Of a stretch of DNA of 37,952 nt, positions 19,072 to 28,218 are shown in pieces. The position numbers and the translations under genes were made by a program. Origin of the DNA: Herbaspirillum frisingense. Its GTDB lineage: Bacteria > Pseudomonadota > Gammaproteobacteria > Burkholderiales > Burkholderiaceae_D. The stretch lies in assembly GCA_009914615.1 (NCBI GenBank), contig WNDX01000023.1:1-37952 (forward strand), given 5' to 3'. Position 1 is the first letter of the stretch, and each line of letters starts with the position of its first letter. The notes beneath the pieces were generated by a model. The model was given only the letters and a program-made list of their open reading frames with translations, searched no databases and had not been told where the DNA came from.

Positions 19072-21729
19072 TCAGGCGCTGGCCGCTTTCTTCGGCGTGG
19101 CCTTCTTCAGCGGCGGCTTCTTCGCCGCAGCCGGTTTCTTGGCCGCCGCGGTCTTGGTCGCAGCCGCCTTCTTCACCGGCTTGGCAGTCGCCTCGTCGGC
19201 GCCGTCATCGGCCTGCGCCGCGGCAGCCTTGCCCTTGGCAGGAGCCTTGGCCTTGCGTTCCTCGAACTCGAAGCCGATCTTGCCATCCTTGCCGCGCACC
19301 AGGAAGGCCTTGAACGGGCGACGGGTGCGCTGCGAGATGAAGCCCGGCAGCAGATCGGTCTTGCCGTCGTTGAGCAGCTTGGCCATCTGCTCAGGCAGAA
19401 TCTCCTGCTGCAGGATGATGCGGCTGCTGCGGAAGTCGCAGGCCTTGGGCTTGGCCACGGTCTTTTCGCAGACGTAGGCCAGACCCATCTCGTACACGCC
19501 GCTGGCGCATTTCGGGCAGGGGCCGAGCGGGGTCTGCTCGCTGAAATCGACCGGCTCGCCGCCCTCACCGTCGGACTGGTCCTGGCCGAAGTCGAACTCC
19601 AGCTTGAAGTTCTTGATTTCCTCGTCGCGCGAAATCTTCAGGATGGCGGCGAACGGCCGGCCCATCTTGGAGCGGAAACCCTGCAGCGGACCGATGGTGC
19701 GGTTCGTCAGCAGCTCTTCCACCTCGGCGATTTCGAACTGGCGGCCGCCCGGCACCTTGGTCATCGAGAAGTCGCACTTGGTGCAGGCGAAGCGGCGATA
19801 GTTTTCCTTCACCACGCCGCCGCAGTTCGGGCACGGCGTCTGCAGCGTCGCGTAGTCGCCGGGGATGGTGTCGTTGTCGTATTCCTTGGCGCGCTTGACG
19901 ATGATCTGGGTCATCTGCGCGATCTCGCGCATGAATTCGTCGCGGCTGATCTTGCCGCGTTCCATCTGCGCCAGCTTGTGTTCCCACTCGCCGGTCAGCT
20001 CAGGTTCGGTCAGTTCATCCACGCCCAGGCCGTGCAGCAGCGTCATCAACTGGAAGGCCTTGGCCGTGGGCATCATTTCACGCCCTTCGCGCAGCAGGTA
20101 TTTTTCGTTCAGCAGGCCTTCGATGATGGCCGCGCGCGTGGCCGGTGTGCCCAGGCCCTTGCCGGCCATCGCTTCGCGCAGCTCGTCGGAATCGACCAGC
20201 TTGCCGGCGCCTTCCATGGCCGACAGCAGCGTCGCTTCGGAATAGCGGGCGGGTGGCTTGGTGACCAGACCGTTGGCGATCACCTTGTCGGTCTTGACCT
20301 TCTCGCCCGGGGCCACGGCAACCAGGTTGCCGCCGCCTTCCTTGTCCTTGTCGTCTTCCTCGACTTGCTTGCCGTAGATGGCCAGCCAGCCGGGGTTGAT
20401 CATGACCTTGCCTTCGCTCTTGAACTGGTGGCCCGACACTTCGGTGTAGCGGGTGGTCACCTGGAACTCGGCCGGCGGGAAGAACACCGCCATGAAGCGG
20501 CGCGTCACCAGGTCGTACAGCTTCTGTTCCGGCTCCGACAGGTTCTTGGGCACCTGGGTGGTCGGGATGATGGCGAAGTGGTCGCTGATCTTGGTGTTGT
20601 CGAAGATGCGCTTGTTGGGCTTGACCCAGCCTTGCTTGAGGATCTGCTTGGAGAACTGGTGGTAATTGTTGTTCTCCGAGAGGGCCTCCATCGTGTCCTT
20701 GACGGTCTGCAGGTAGTCTTCCGGCAGGTGGCGCGAATCGGTACGCGGGTAGGTCAGCACCTTGTGCTTTTCATACAGCGCCTGCGCCAGGCCCAGGGTG
20801 TTCTTGGCCGAGAAGCCGAAGCGCGAGTTGGCTTCGCGCTGCAGGCTGGTCAGGTCGAACAGGCCCGGCGCCATCTGCGTGGTCGGCTTGGATTCTTCGG
20901 TGACGGTGCCGATCTTGTCGCGGCAGGCCGCCACGATGGAGTCGGCAGCGGCCTTGGCCCACAGGCGCTCGGGGCGCTTCTCGGGGTCGTTCTCGTCCTT
21001 CTTGTGCGCGCGGTCCAGCCAGCGGCCCTTGTAGATGCCGGCGGCGCAGACGAACTCGGCGTGCACTTCCCAATAATCACGCGGGACGAACTTCTTGATC
21101 TTCTCTTCGCGCTCGACCACGATCGACAGCGTCGGCGTCTGCACGCGGCCCACGGTGGTCAGGTAGAAGCCGCCTTCCTTGGAATTGAAGGCGGTCATGG
21201 CGCGCGTGCCGTTGATGCCGATCAGCCAGTCGGCCTCGCTGCGGCAGCGGGCGGCATTGGCCAGCGGCATCATCTCCTCGTCGTCGCGCAATTGCTTGAA
21301 GCCGTCGCGGATCGCGCCCGGCGTCATCGACTGCAGCCACAGGCGCTTCACCGGCTGCTTGGCCTTGGTGTATTGCGCGATCAGGCGGAAGATCAGCTCA
21401 CCCTCGCGGCCCGCGTCGCATGCGTTGATCAGGGTGGTCACATCCTTGCGCTTGATCAGCTTGGACAGCACCTTCAGGCGCGACTCGGTCTTGGCGATCG
21501 GGTTCAGCGCGAAATGCGGCGGGATCATCGGCAGGTGGGTGAAGCTCCACTTGCCGCGCTTGACGTCGTATTCCTCGGGGACTGCGATTTCCAGCAGGTG
21601 ACCGACGGCGGAGGACAGGATGTACTCGTCGGATTCGAAATACTCATCGTGCTTGGTGAAGCCGCCGAGCGTCTTCGCGATGTCGTTCGCGACAGAGGGC
21701 TTCTCGGCAATGATGAGGGTCTTGCTCAT
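19072..21729 (-). CDS. topB: DNA topoisomerase III with lysine/alanine-rich tail
   Basis: TopB is a type IA topoisomerase that decatenates and unlinks single-stranded DNA crossings. The 885-residue protein starts with a Toprim domain (MSKTLIIAEKPSVANDIA; INACDAGREGEL at about 101-112 with the DxxxE metal site). The core follows, with catalytic Tyr327 in LTYPRTDSRHLPED. Two C-terminal Cys clusters, CPNC...CTKC and CPKC...C, are zinc-ribbon-like. The last 40 or so residues are almost only Lys, Ala, Pro and Thr (KKPAAAKKPPLKKATPKKA), resembling a histone-H1-type tail, and probably add DNA binding. It lies downstream of dprA-smg on the same strand. Confidence 0.95.
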   Translation of the reverse strand: MSKTLIIAEKPSVANDIAKTLGGFTKHDEYFESDEYILSSAVGHLLEIAVPEEYDVKRGKWSFTHLPMIPPHFALNPIAKTESRLKVLSKLIKRKDVTTLINACDAGREGELIFRLIAQYTKAKQPVKRLWLQSMTPGAIRDGFKQLRDDEEMMPLANAARCRSEADWLIGINGTRAMTAFNSKEGGFYLTTVGRVQTPTLSIVVEREEKIKKFVPRDYWEVHAEFVCAAGIYKGRWLDRAHKKDENDPEKRPERLWAKAAADSIVAACRDKIGTVTEESKPTTQMAPGLFDLTSLQREANSRFGFSAKNTLGLAQALYEKHKVLTYPRTDSRHLPEDYLQTVKDTMEALSENNNYHQFSKQILKQGWVKPNKRIFDNTKISDHFAIIPTTQVPKNLSEPEQKLYDLVTRRFMAVFFPPAEFQVTTRYTEVSGHQFKSEGKVMINPGWLAIYGKQVEEDDKDKEGGGNLVAVAPGEKVKTDKVIANGLVTKPPARYSEATLLSAMEGAGKLVDSDELREAMAGKGLGTPATRAAIIEGLLNEKYLLREGREMMPTAKAFQLMTLLHGLGVDELTEPELTGEWEHKLAQMERGKISRDEFMREIAQMTQIIVKRAKEYDNDTIPGDYATLQTPCPNCGGVVKENYRRFACTKCDFSMTKVPGGRQFEIAEVEELLTNRTIGPLQGFRSKMGRPFAAILKISRDEEIKNFKLEFDFGQDQSDGEGGEPVDFSEQTPLGPCPKCASGVYEMGLAYVCEKTVAKPKACDFRSSRIILQQEILPEQMAKLLNDGKTDLLPGFISQRTRRPFKAFLVRGKDGKIGFEFEERKAKAPAKGKAAAAQADDGADEATAKPVKKAAATKTAAAKKPAAAKKPPLKKATPKKAASA

Positions 21730-22064
21730 AGGTATGGGTCTCGATGGAGAGGTCGGTTGCTGGAGCGTTTACGGATATCGTCCAGACCCATCTGGGGCCG
21801 GGATGTCGCGAAACAACTCCGGGTCGCCCCGAAGCGCATGAAAGCCTGCCGCAGCCCGCGTGGCTTGCGGCCAACGCTTTCATTGCTTCCGAACAACGGA
21901 ATTTTTATATAGTAGCCAATTACGGCTCGATGCGGGGGAATGATAAGCGTGATGCAAATGAAACGGCAAGCCCAAGGGCTTGCCGGATCTGTGTTTCACG
22001 CGAATTTCATGTGGACAGGCTGTCAATGGCCGGCGCCACAGTGCCGGACTTCGCCCCGGCGCGC
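21730..22064. other. smg-topB intergenic region
   Basis: These 335 bp contain no convincing gene. On the minus strand they hold a strong hairpin right after smg (21964-21985) and an AT-rich stretch (21901-21925, TATATAAAAATT on the minus strand) that could include a topB promoter. No clear -35 is visible. The topB start at 21729 has only a weak GAGACC upstream. Confidence 0.4.
21964..21985 (-). terminator. Hairpin after smg, possible terminator
   Basis: CGGCAAGCCC and GGGCTTGCCG form a perfect 10-bp inverted repeat around two bases. On the minus strand it is followed by TTTCATTT, a broken T-run. It may end the dprA-smg transcript before topB. Confidence 0.5.
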
Positions 22065-22541
22065 TCAGTGCAGCAGGCGCGGCTCGGTGTCGTCTTCGTC
22101 GAGGAACAGCTCTTCGAACATCAGGCCGTCCGGCTCCTTGCCTTGACTCCACAGCACCATCAGCACGATGACCTTCAGCTTTTCCAGCGTGATCGGCACT
22201 TCGCCGGCCGCCAGTGCGCGCTCGACCACGATCTCGCGCTGCATGGCGTCGAGCATCTTGGCTGATTCGAGGAACTGGATGAAGCCGATGGCTTCCACGC
22301 CCAGCACGTCGGTTTCCTGACGAGCGTAGATACGGGTGCCGAAGGAAAAAGCGGTTTGCTGAGGGTAACTGTCGGCGAATTCGTGATTGGCGACTTCAAG
22401 ATCGGTCAGCCATCCGAGTGCCTGCGAAATTTCTTCTTCTTCAAAACCTATCGCGGACAACTTCTTGACCAGAGCCTCCGGTTCGGGGCAGGCATCGGGG
22501 CGATAGTAGGTTTCGTACAGATAAACGAGGACATCAAACAT
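22065..22541 (-). CDS. smg: Smg family protein (DUF494)
   Basis: This 158-residue protein begins [20 protein letters not shown], the typical Smg start, and has the usual family length. Smg is widely kept next to dprA in beta- and gammaproteobacteria. Its biochemical role is unknown. The sequence is acidic and helical, with an acidic C-terminus ([14 protein letters not shown]). It lies 86 bp after dprA on the same strand. Confidence 0.92.
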   Translation of the reverse strand: MFDVLVYLYETYYRPDACPEPEALVKKLSAIGFEEEEISQALGWLTDLEVANHEFADSYPQQTAFSFGTRIYARQETDVLGVEAIGFIQFLESAKMLDAMQREIVVERALAAGEVPITLEKLKVIVLMVLWSQGKEPDGLMFEELFLDEDDTEPRLLH

Positions 22542-22627
22542 AGGTGTACTCTATCGCGAAGGGTGTGAATGTACAAGTCAGCGAATCCAGTATGGCAGGA
22601 TTTTGCAGATCGCGTGCATTAATTTGA

Positions 22628-23812
22628 TCAGCTCAGACGGCGATAGCGCGCGCCCGGCAAGACCTCGATGCGCCCGTCCATCTCCAGGCTCAGCAATAAG
22701 GCCGCAAGCCGCGCCGCGTCTAGCTTGCAGCGTGACGCCAGCGTGTCGGCATCGACCGGATCGAAGCCCATTGCCTGCATGACAAGGGCCGTCGGCATGT
22801 CATCATCAGCGATGGCGGATTGACAAGTTTCCGTCTCCTTGCGCGACGCGTTTCCCGTCTCCGGATCTTCCACCACTGCAAGCCGCCGAAGGCCGGGCGG
22901 CAACTCGTCAAGAATGTCCTGCGTGGTCTCCACCAGCTTGGCGCCCTGACGGATGAGCTGGTGACATCCCTTGGCCAGCGGCGAATGGATCGAACCCGGA
23001 ATCGCGAACACATCCCGCCCCTGCTCGGCCGCCATGCGCGCAGTGATAAGCGAACCCGACTGCGCCGCCGCCTCCACTACCAGCACGGCGCGCGCGAGGC
23101 CGGAGATCAGACGGTTGCGGCGCGGAAAATTGGCGGCCAGCGGCGGCATGCCCAGCGGGTATTCGCTGATGATGCAGCCCGCCTGCGCGATCCGCAGCGC
23201 AAGCGGACGATTGCGTTGCGGATAGTCCAGATCGATGCCGGTGCCGATCACCGCCACGGTAGAGCCCGCCCCGAGCAGACCTCCCGCATGCGCCGCGGCA
23301 TCGATGCCCAGCGCGAGGCCGGAGATGATCGTCAATCCCGCCCGGCTGAGTTCTTCGGAAAAGCGTCCGGCGTGCGCTACGCCCTGGGCAGTGGCATTGC
23401 GACTGCCGACCACCGCCAGCCCGTCCGCATTCAACAGCGCCGGATTGCCCCTGGCGTACAAGAGCAGCGGCGGATCGGCAATGTTGAGCAAGGCTTGCGG
23501 ATAGGCCGCGTCGGCCAGCGTCAGGATGGCGTGACCCGGTTCCTGCGCCCAGGCCAGCGTGGCGGCGATCAGCGCCTGTTGCGCGGGTGGGCATCGGCTG
23601 CTCAGGGCTGCGGCGATGCGCGGTGACACCCACGCTTCCAGCGCCCGTCGGTCAGCCTTCAGTACCTGCCCCGGCAGGCCGAACGCCGCGAGCAGACGGC
23701 GACCGGTGTCGGGGCCGACGCCATCGGTCAGCACCAGCCTCAGCCACGCCGCCAGGCCGGCGGGATCGCCTGCTTCGTCATCGAGGCTCGCCGGCCGTAT
23801 CGTATTTTCCAT
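22628..23812 (-). CDS. dprA: DNA-processing protein DprA
   Basis: DprA binds incoming single-stranded DNA during natural transformation and loads RecA. The 394-residue protein has an N-terminal helical region, a Rossmann-like DNA-binding domain (about 90-300, with GSRNATAQG, SGLALGIDAAAHAGGL and FPRRNRLISGLA) and a C-terminal winged-helix domain (about 335-394, ending EVLPGARYRRLS). The upstream in-frame extension of 44 codons overlaps the preceding gene and is rejected; MENTIRPASLDDEAGDP is taken as the start. It lies 13 bp after the exported-protein gene and before smg. Confidence 0.94.
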   Translation of the reverse strand: MENTIRPASLDDEAGDPAGLAAWLRLVLTDGVGPDTGRRLLAAFGLPGQVLKADRRALEAWVSPRIAAALSSRCPPAQQALIAATLAWAQEPGHAILTLADAAYPQALLNIADPPLLLYARGNPALLNADGLAVVGSRNATAQGVAHAGRFSEELSRAGLTIISGLALGIDAAAHAGGLLGAGSTVAVIGTGIDLDYPQRNRPLALRIAQAGCIISEYPLGMPPLAANFPRRNRLISGLARAVLVVEAAAQSGSLITARMAAEQGRDVFAIPGSIHSPLAKGCHQLIRQGAKLVETTQDILDELPPGLRRLAVVEDPETGNASRKETETCQSAIADDDMPTALVMQAMGFDPVDADTLASRCKLDAARLAALLLSLEMDGRIEVLPGARYRRLS

Positions 23813-23825
23813 ATCCGGCGACGCC

Positions 23826-24320
23826 TCAATCAACGACAGGCGCAGCAGCGCCGTGCACCGACAACGCCACAAGCACCGGATCGCCGGCGGCGATCTGCGC
23901 GCTGCCGCCGGTGATGACGGCCTCGGCTTCGTCGATCTGCGCATGCACGCGCACGATCTGCGCGCTGGCTATCCGATAGATCACACGCCCGTCTTCGTTG
24001 AATCCGGGTGGCGCCGCTCTTCGATCGAGCTCCACGCCGAGCCCGCGCAACATGCGGACCGGCGCCAGCCGCACGACCTGTCCAACCGACAACAACCATC
24101 GCGCGCCCTCCGGCGCTGTGCCGCCTCTGACCATGGCGCGGACGCGCGCATGAGCGTCCGGCATGATCGCCCGCTGGCCTCGGGCACTGCCGACAGATTC
24201 CCGCGGCTGCGGCCCGGCCGGCGACGAGAATGCAACATCCGCTGCCCGCGCTGATGCGCAAACGCCCGCGACAAGGCCCAAACAGACGGGAGGGAGCCAC
24301 GCTGTGATAAACTTTTTCAT
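23826..24320 (-). CDS. Small exported protein upstream of dprA, possibly a reduced LysM-family relative
   Basis: The 164-residue product starts MKKFITAWLPPVCLGLVAG and has a clear cleavable signal peptide (likely cut after ASARA, about residue 26). In Oxalobacteraceae and relatives a roughly 350-residue LysM peptidoglycan-binding protein usually sits at this place. Here no LysM repeat is visible. Only a beta-rich C-terminal part remains (WLLSVGQVVRLAPVRML, VIYRIASAQIVRVHAQIDEA), which loosely resembles that family's C-terminus. It may be a shortened or degenerate member, or an unrelated gene. It is translationally close to dprA (13-bp gap) and divergent from def. Confidence 0.6.
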   Translation of the reverse strand: MKKFITAWLPPVCLGLVAGVCASARAADVAFSSPAGPQPRESVGSARGQRAIMPDAHARVRAMVRGGTAPEGARWLLSVGQVVRLAPVRMLRGLGVELDRRAAPPGFNEDGRVIYRIASAQIVRVHAQIDEAEAVITGGSAQIAAGDPVLVALSVHGAAAPVVD

Positions 24321-24568
24321 GCTTTCGGGGAAATAAAACACCAGCCGCACGCTCTTTGCGCACAGCGCAGCAGAGACGAATTGCCGGATGACAATCCGGC
24401 CGGCGAAAGCCGAAGATTCTGCCGCCGTCGCGCTTGAAGCATCGCAGGCAGACCTCATTTAAGAGACATTCCCGAAACGAATTTCCCGGCGGCTCGCAAA
24501 ATGGCGAGCACCGACGTTGCGAAAAAACTTTCGCCAGCCTTTTCAGACCGATTCCGAGATTTACGCGT

Positions 24569-25093
24569 ATGGCCCTGCTCAACATCCTCCGTTACCCCGA
24601 CCCGCGCCTGCACAAGGTGGCCAAGCCCGTCACCGTGTTCGACGAGCGCATCAAGACACTGGTCGCCGACATGGCCGAGACCATGTATGCCGCGCCCGGC
24701 GTCGGCCTGGCCGCGACCCAGATCGATGTGCACGAACAGGTGATCGTGATCGACGTCTCCGACGAGGGCAAGGAACTGCGCGTCTTCATCAACCCGGAGG
24801 TACTCTGGGCCAGCGACGAAAAGCGTGTCTATGACGAAGGTTGCCTGTCGGTGCCCGGCATCTACGATGGCGTGGAACGCCCGGCGCGCGTCAAGGTGCG
24901 CGCCTTCGACGCCGACGGCAAGGCATTCGAAGTGGACGCCGACGATCTCCTGGCGGTGTGCATCCAGCACGAGATGGATCACCTGAAGGGCAAGGTCTTC
25001 GTGGAATACCTGTCGCCGCTCAAGCGCAACCGCATCAAGACCAAGCTGCAGAAGGAAGAACGCGAGATGAAGAAGAACGCCGCCAACGGCTAA
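24569..25093 (+). CDS. def: Peptide deformylase
   Basis: Def removes the formyl group from the N-terminal methionine of new proteins. The 174-residue protein has all three metal-site motifs: GVGLAATQ (Gln51), EGCLSVP (Cys92) and QHEMDH (His134, Glu135, His138). The start at 24569 ([14 protein letters not shown]) matches the family; the 45-codon upstream extension does not. Unlike the common def-fmt order, no fmt follows. A strong terminator comes 40 bp after the stop, and the next gene is convergent. Confidence 0.96.
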   Translation: MALLNILRYPDPRLHKVAKPVTVFDERIKTLVADMAETMYAAPGVGLAATQIDVHEQVIVIDVSDEGKELRVFINPEVLWASDEKRVYDEGCLSVPGIYDGVERPARVKVRAFDADGKAFEVDADDLLAVCIQHEMDHLKGKVFVEYLSPLKRNRIKTKLQKEEREMKKNAANG

Positions 25094-25132
25094 GCTTCAT
25101 CGCTGCAAAAATCGCCGCATCGATGCGGCAAC

Positions 25133-25162
25133 AAAAAACGCCGGACATGTCCGGCGTTTTTC
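25133..25162. terminator. Bidirectional terminator after def
   Basis: ACGCCGGACA pairs with TGTCCGGCGT, with an A-run at 25133-25138 and a T-run at 25157-25161, between convergent def and the metallo-hydrolase gene. Confidence 0.88.
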
Positions 25163-25179
25163 ATTGGCGCTGCGCGTGA

Positions 25180-26244
25180 TCAGACCGCAACGAAGCGATA
25201 GACATTGTCCTCGCCCAGTTGCCGCTTCAGCGCACCGTCGTACCAGAGCTTGTGCAGGTGGGCCACCGCCTCGCCCAGCGCAAACGACAACTGGTGCGTA
25301 TCGAGCGGGCGCCTGAACATCACCGGCAGGATATCCACGCCCGACTGCGGGGTGGCGCAGGCTTCCAGCACTTCGGCCAGACGCAGGCGATGGTGGTCGT
25401 TCAGTTGTTCGATGCGCGTATGCAACCCGCGGAACGGCTTGCCGTGCGAGGGCAGCACCAGCGCATCGGCCGGCAGGTGGCCGTACTTGCGCAGCGAATC
25501 CAGGTACTGCTGCACCGGATTGCTCTCCGGCTCGATGGCGAACACCGACACATTGGTGGAAATGCGCGGCAACACCATGTCGCCGGAAATCAGCACATTC
25601 GTGTCGCGGCAATACAGCGAGACATGCTCGGGCGAATGGCCGAAGCCGGTGATGATCTCCCAGTCGCGTCCGCCGATCGTGACCGTGTGGCCGTCCTGCA
25701 GCCGCCGGTAGGCATGCGGCACCTCCGGCACCAGATCCTGATAGTAGGTATTGCGGCCCTGCAGCTTGAGCACGGTATCGGTGTCGGCCAGGCCGTGGCG
25801 CCGGAAATGCGGCGTCGCCGCCGTGCCTTCGGCGCCGGCCAGCGCGGCCGACATCACGCGCGCAAACGCATAGTCGCCGGCGCTCATCAGCAGCGGCGCC
25901 TGCCAGCGCTTGCACAGCCAGTCGGCCAGGCCGACGTGGTCGGGGTGGCAATGCGTGACCAGCACGCGCACGATGGGCAGCCCGTCGAGCTCCTCGGCGA
26001 AGATGATTTCCCAGGCGTCGCGCGTGGCGTCGGTGGCGATGCCGCAATCCACCACGGTCCAGCCACGGCGCGGACCTTGCGGCGTCTCCACCTCGTCCTC
26101 CAGCAACCACAGATTGATGTGGTTCAGCGCGAACGGCAGTCCCATGCGCAACCAGCGCACGCCCGGCGCGACCTCCATGGTGCGGCCGGTCTCCGGCATG
26201 GTGTCGCCGAAGGCGTAATCGAGCTGGGATTCAAGTTCGTTCAT
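25180..26244 (-). CDS. Metallo-beta-lactamase-fold hydrolase divergent from liuR
   Basis: This 354-residue protein has an N-terminal metallo-beta-lactamase fold with the metal motif THCHPDH (His98, His100, Asp102, His103), then GHSPEH, ISGDMVLP and PSHGKPF, and a C-terminal helical domain of about 90 residues that looks like the winged-helix domain of LACTB2-type proteins. Substrate is unknown; related proteins hydrolyse thioesters, lactones or RNA. Its start faces liuR, and the palindrome at 26356-26375 lies in its upstream region, which suggests it belongs to the leucine/isovalerate regulon. The 28-codon upstream extension in frame is rejected because the core begins at MNELESQLDYAFGD. Confidence 0.85.
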   Translation of the reverse strand: MNELESQLDYAFGDTMPETGRTMEVAPGVRWLRMGLPFALNHINLWLLEDEVETPQGPRRGWTVVDCGIATDATRDAWEIIFAEELDGLPIVRVLVTHCHPDHVGLADWLCKRWQAPLLMSAGDYAFARVMSAALAGAEGTAATPHFRRHGLADTDTVLKLQGRNTYYQDLVPEVPHAYRRLQDGHTVTIGGRDWEIITGFGHSPEHVSLYCRDTNVLISGDMVLPRISTNVSVFAIEPESNPVQQYLDSLRKYGHLPADALVLPSHGKPFRGLHTRIEQLNDHHRLRLAEVLEACATPQSGVDILPVMFRRPLDTHQLSFALGEAVAHLHKLWYDGALKRQLGEDNVYRFVAV

Positions 26245-26355
26245 GAAGTACCTGGGCTGGTGATGCGGGAAAAACGCCGGACATTGCTCCGGCGACAACG
26301 AAACCGATGACTTGCCGGCGCCATGCATTTTCCGCTGGACGCCGGAGCATAATAT

Positions 26356-26375
26356 ACTTTACGTTAACGTAAAGT
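26356..26375. promoter_or_regulatory. Candidate LiuR operator in the MBL/liuR intergenic region
   Basis: ACTTTACGTTAACGTAAAGT is a perfect 20-bp palindrome. On the minus strand it lies between CTGGCA (26375-26380, four of six -35 matches) and TATATT (26351-26356, five of six, 18-bp spacer) or TATTAT (26349-26354, 20-bp spacer). This is the typical placement for MerR-family operators. It may serve the hydrolase gene, liuR or both. The TTTACGT...ACGTAAA core recurs upstream of liuA. Confidence 0.8.
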
Positions 26376-26493
26376 GCCAGTTCCGGAAACCGTCATGCCG
26401 CATCCGTTCCGTGCAAAGAGACAGCGTAAGGCGCGATGCAGGCAGACATCCGCAGCTTAACCAATATTCCCGTTCGACGCAGACGACGCCACC

Positions 26494-26928
26494 ATGCCCA
26501 CCTATACCATCACCGAACTGGCGGAAGAATTCGAAATCACGCCGCGGGCGATCCGGTTCTACGAAGACCACGGCATCCTCAATCCCAAGCGCGAAGGCGC
26601 GGGCGGCCGCAACCGTGTCTACCCGGCGCGCGAACGCACCCGGCTGAAGCTGACGCTGCGCGGCAAGCGGCTCGGCTTCACGCTCTCCGAGATCAAGGAT
26701 CTGATCGACATGTATGAATCGCCCAAGGATACGGAACCGCAGTTGCAGCGCTTCCTGGGCATGCTGCAACAGCATCGCGAGAAACTGGAACGCCAGCGCG
26801 AAGACCTGGAACTGACCCTTTCCGAAATCGCCGCGCACGAAGACGAATGCCGCCAATTGCTGGCCGACGGCAAGGGCGATGCGAAAAGGAACGGCACGGC
26901 GGCCAAGCCGCGGCGCAAGGCCGCATGA
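26494..26928 (+). CDS. liuR: LiuR, MerR-family regulator of leucine/isovalerate degradation
   Basis: The 144-residue protein has a MerR DNA-binding N-terminus (TITELAEEFEITPRAIRFYE, then GRNRVYPARERTRLKL, residues about 3-70), a coiled-coil dimerisation helix (about 78-120) and a Lys/Arg-rich tail. MerR proteins of this subtype (LiuR) control branched-chain amino acid and isovalerate catabolism in proteobacteria, and it is encoded directly before liuA. Two matching palindromes flank it. No cysteine-based metal site is seen, so it should sense a metabolite, probably an acyl-CoA; this is inference. Confidence 0.9.
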   Translation: MPTYTITELAEEFEITPRAIRFYEDHGILNPKREGAGGRNRVYPARERTRLKLTLRGKRLGFTLSEIKDLIDMYESPKDTEPQLQRFLGMLQQHREKLERQREDLELTLSEIAAHEDECRQLLADGKGDAKRNGTAAKPRRKAA

Positions 26929-26948
26929 GCTCAGGTCGCCCAAACTGA

Positions 26949-26964
26949 TTGACGTATACGTAAA
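26949..26964. promoter_or_regulatory. Candidate LiuR operator upstream of liuA
   Basis: TTGACGTATACGTAAA is a near-perfect palindrome (one mismatch pair) sharing the ACGT-two-base-ACGT spacing of the site at 26356-26375. It lies 46 bp before the liuA ATG and overlaps the best -35-like hexamer (TTGACG). No strong -10 is seen, in line with a regulator-dependent promoter. Confidence 0.78.
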
Positions 26965-27009
26965 GTAAAACAACAAGATATCGACCAACAACCCAACGAG
27001 GAGACCAAC

Positions 27010-28194
27010 ATGATCCACCTGCCAGGCCTGAGTTTCGATCACGGTGAAGACATCGACGCGCTGCGCGCCGCCGTGGCCGGATTCGCGCAAGCCGAAATCG
27101 CGCCGCGCGCGGCCGAGATCGATCGCAGCGACCAGTTCCCCATGGACCTGTGGAAGAAACTGGGCGACCTGGGCGTCCTGGGCATCACCGCCAGCGAGGA
27201 ATACGGCGGCGCCGGCATGGGCTACCTGGCGCACATCGTGGCGATGGAAGAAATCTCGCGCGCCTCGGCCTCGGTGGGCCTGTCCTACGGCGCGCATTCC
27301 AACCTGTGCGTCAATCAAATCAAGCGCAACGGCAACGAAGAACAGAAGCGCAAGTACCTGCCCAAGCTGATCTCGGGCGACTTCATCGGCGCGCTGGCGA
27401 TGTCGGAACCCAACGCCGGTTCCGACGTGGTGAGCATGAAGCTGCGCGCCGACAGAAAGGGCGACCGCTACGTGCTCAACGGCAGCAAGATGTGGATCAC
27501 CAACGGCCCCGACGCCGACGTGCTGGTGGTCTATGCCAAGACCGACCTGGAAGCGGGCGCGCGCGGCATGACCGCCTTCCTGGTGGAAAAGGGTTTCAAG
27601 GGTTTCTCGGTGGCGCAGAAACTGGACAAGCTGGGCATGCGCGGTTCCCACACCGGCGAGCTGGTGTTCCAGGACTGCGAGGTGCCGGAAGAAAACGTGC
27701 TGGGCGGCGTCGGCCGCGGCGTCAACGTGCTGATGTCGGGCCTGGATTTTGAGCGCACCGTGCTCTCCGGCGGCCCGCTGGGCATCATGCAGGCCTGCAT
27801 GGATGTAGTGGTGCCCTATGTGCATGACCGCAAGCAGTTCGGCCAGGCCATCGGCGAATTCCAGCTGATGCAGGGCAAGCTGGCCGACATGTATTCCACC
27901 ATGATGGCCTGCAAGGCCTACGTCTATGCGGTGGGCCAGGCCTGTGACCGCGCCGGCACGCCCGACAAGGTGCGCGCACTGCGCAAGGACGCCGCCGGCG
28001 CCATTCTCTACTCGGCCGAAAAGGCCACCTGGATGGCGAGCGAGGCGATCCAGTCGCTGGGCGGCAACGGCTACATCAACGAGTATCCGGTGGGCCGCCT
28101 GTGGCGCGACGCCAAGCTCTACGAGATCGGCGCCGGCACCAGCGAAATCCGCCGCATGCTGATCGGCCGCGAACTGTTCGCCGATACCCTCTGA
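27010..28194 (+). CDS. liuA: Isovaleryl-CoA dehydrogenase
   Basis: This FAD enzyme oxidises isovaleryl-CoA to 3-methylcrotonyl-CoA in leucine breakdown, passing electrons to ETF. The 394-residue protein has the acyl-CoA dehydrogenase blocks [16 protein letters not shown] (about 129-144) and the C-terminal [18 protein letters not shown]. Glu248 in [18 protein letters not shown] is at the catalytic position used by isovaleryl-CoA dehydrogenases rather than the position near the C-terminus used by short-chain enzymes, which supports the specific call. A ribosome site (GAGGAG) precedes the ATG. It heads the liu operon. Confidence 0.95.
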   Translation: MIHLPGLSFDHGEDIDALRAAVAGFAQAEIAPRAAEIDRSDQFPMDLWKKLGDLGVLGITASEEYGGAGMGYLAHIVAMEEISRASASVGLSYGAHSNLCVNQIKRNGNEEQKRKYLPKLISGDFIGALAMSEPNAGSDVVSMKLRADRKGDRYVLNGSKMWITNGPDADVLVVYAKTDLEAGARGMTAFLVEKGFKGFSVAQKLDKLGMRGSHTGELVFQDCEVPEENVLGGVGRGVNVLMSGLDFERTVLSGGPLGIMQACMDVVVPYVHDRKQFGQAIGEFQLMQGKLADMYSTMMACKAYVYAVGQACDRAGTPDKVRALRKDAAGAILYSAEKATWMASEAIQSLGGNGYINEYPVGRLWRDAKLYEIGAGTSEIRRMLIGRELFADTL

Positions 28195-28218
28195 CCCTCC
28201 AATACGAGACCTGCGATC

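Noticed and set aside
19978-21912. 644-codon open frame on the plus strand
   Set aside because: It is antisense to topB and its composition is that of a mirror frame.
24434-24568. N-terminal extension of def
   Set aside because: The 45 upstream codons have no deformylase similarity; the family start is at 24569.
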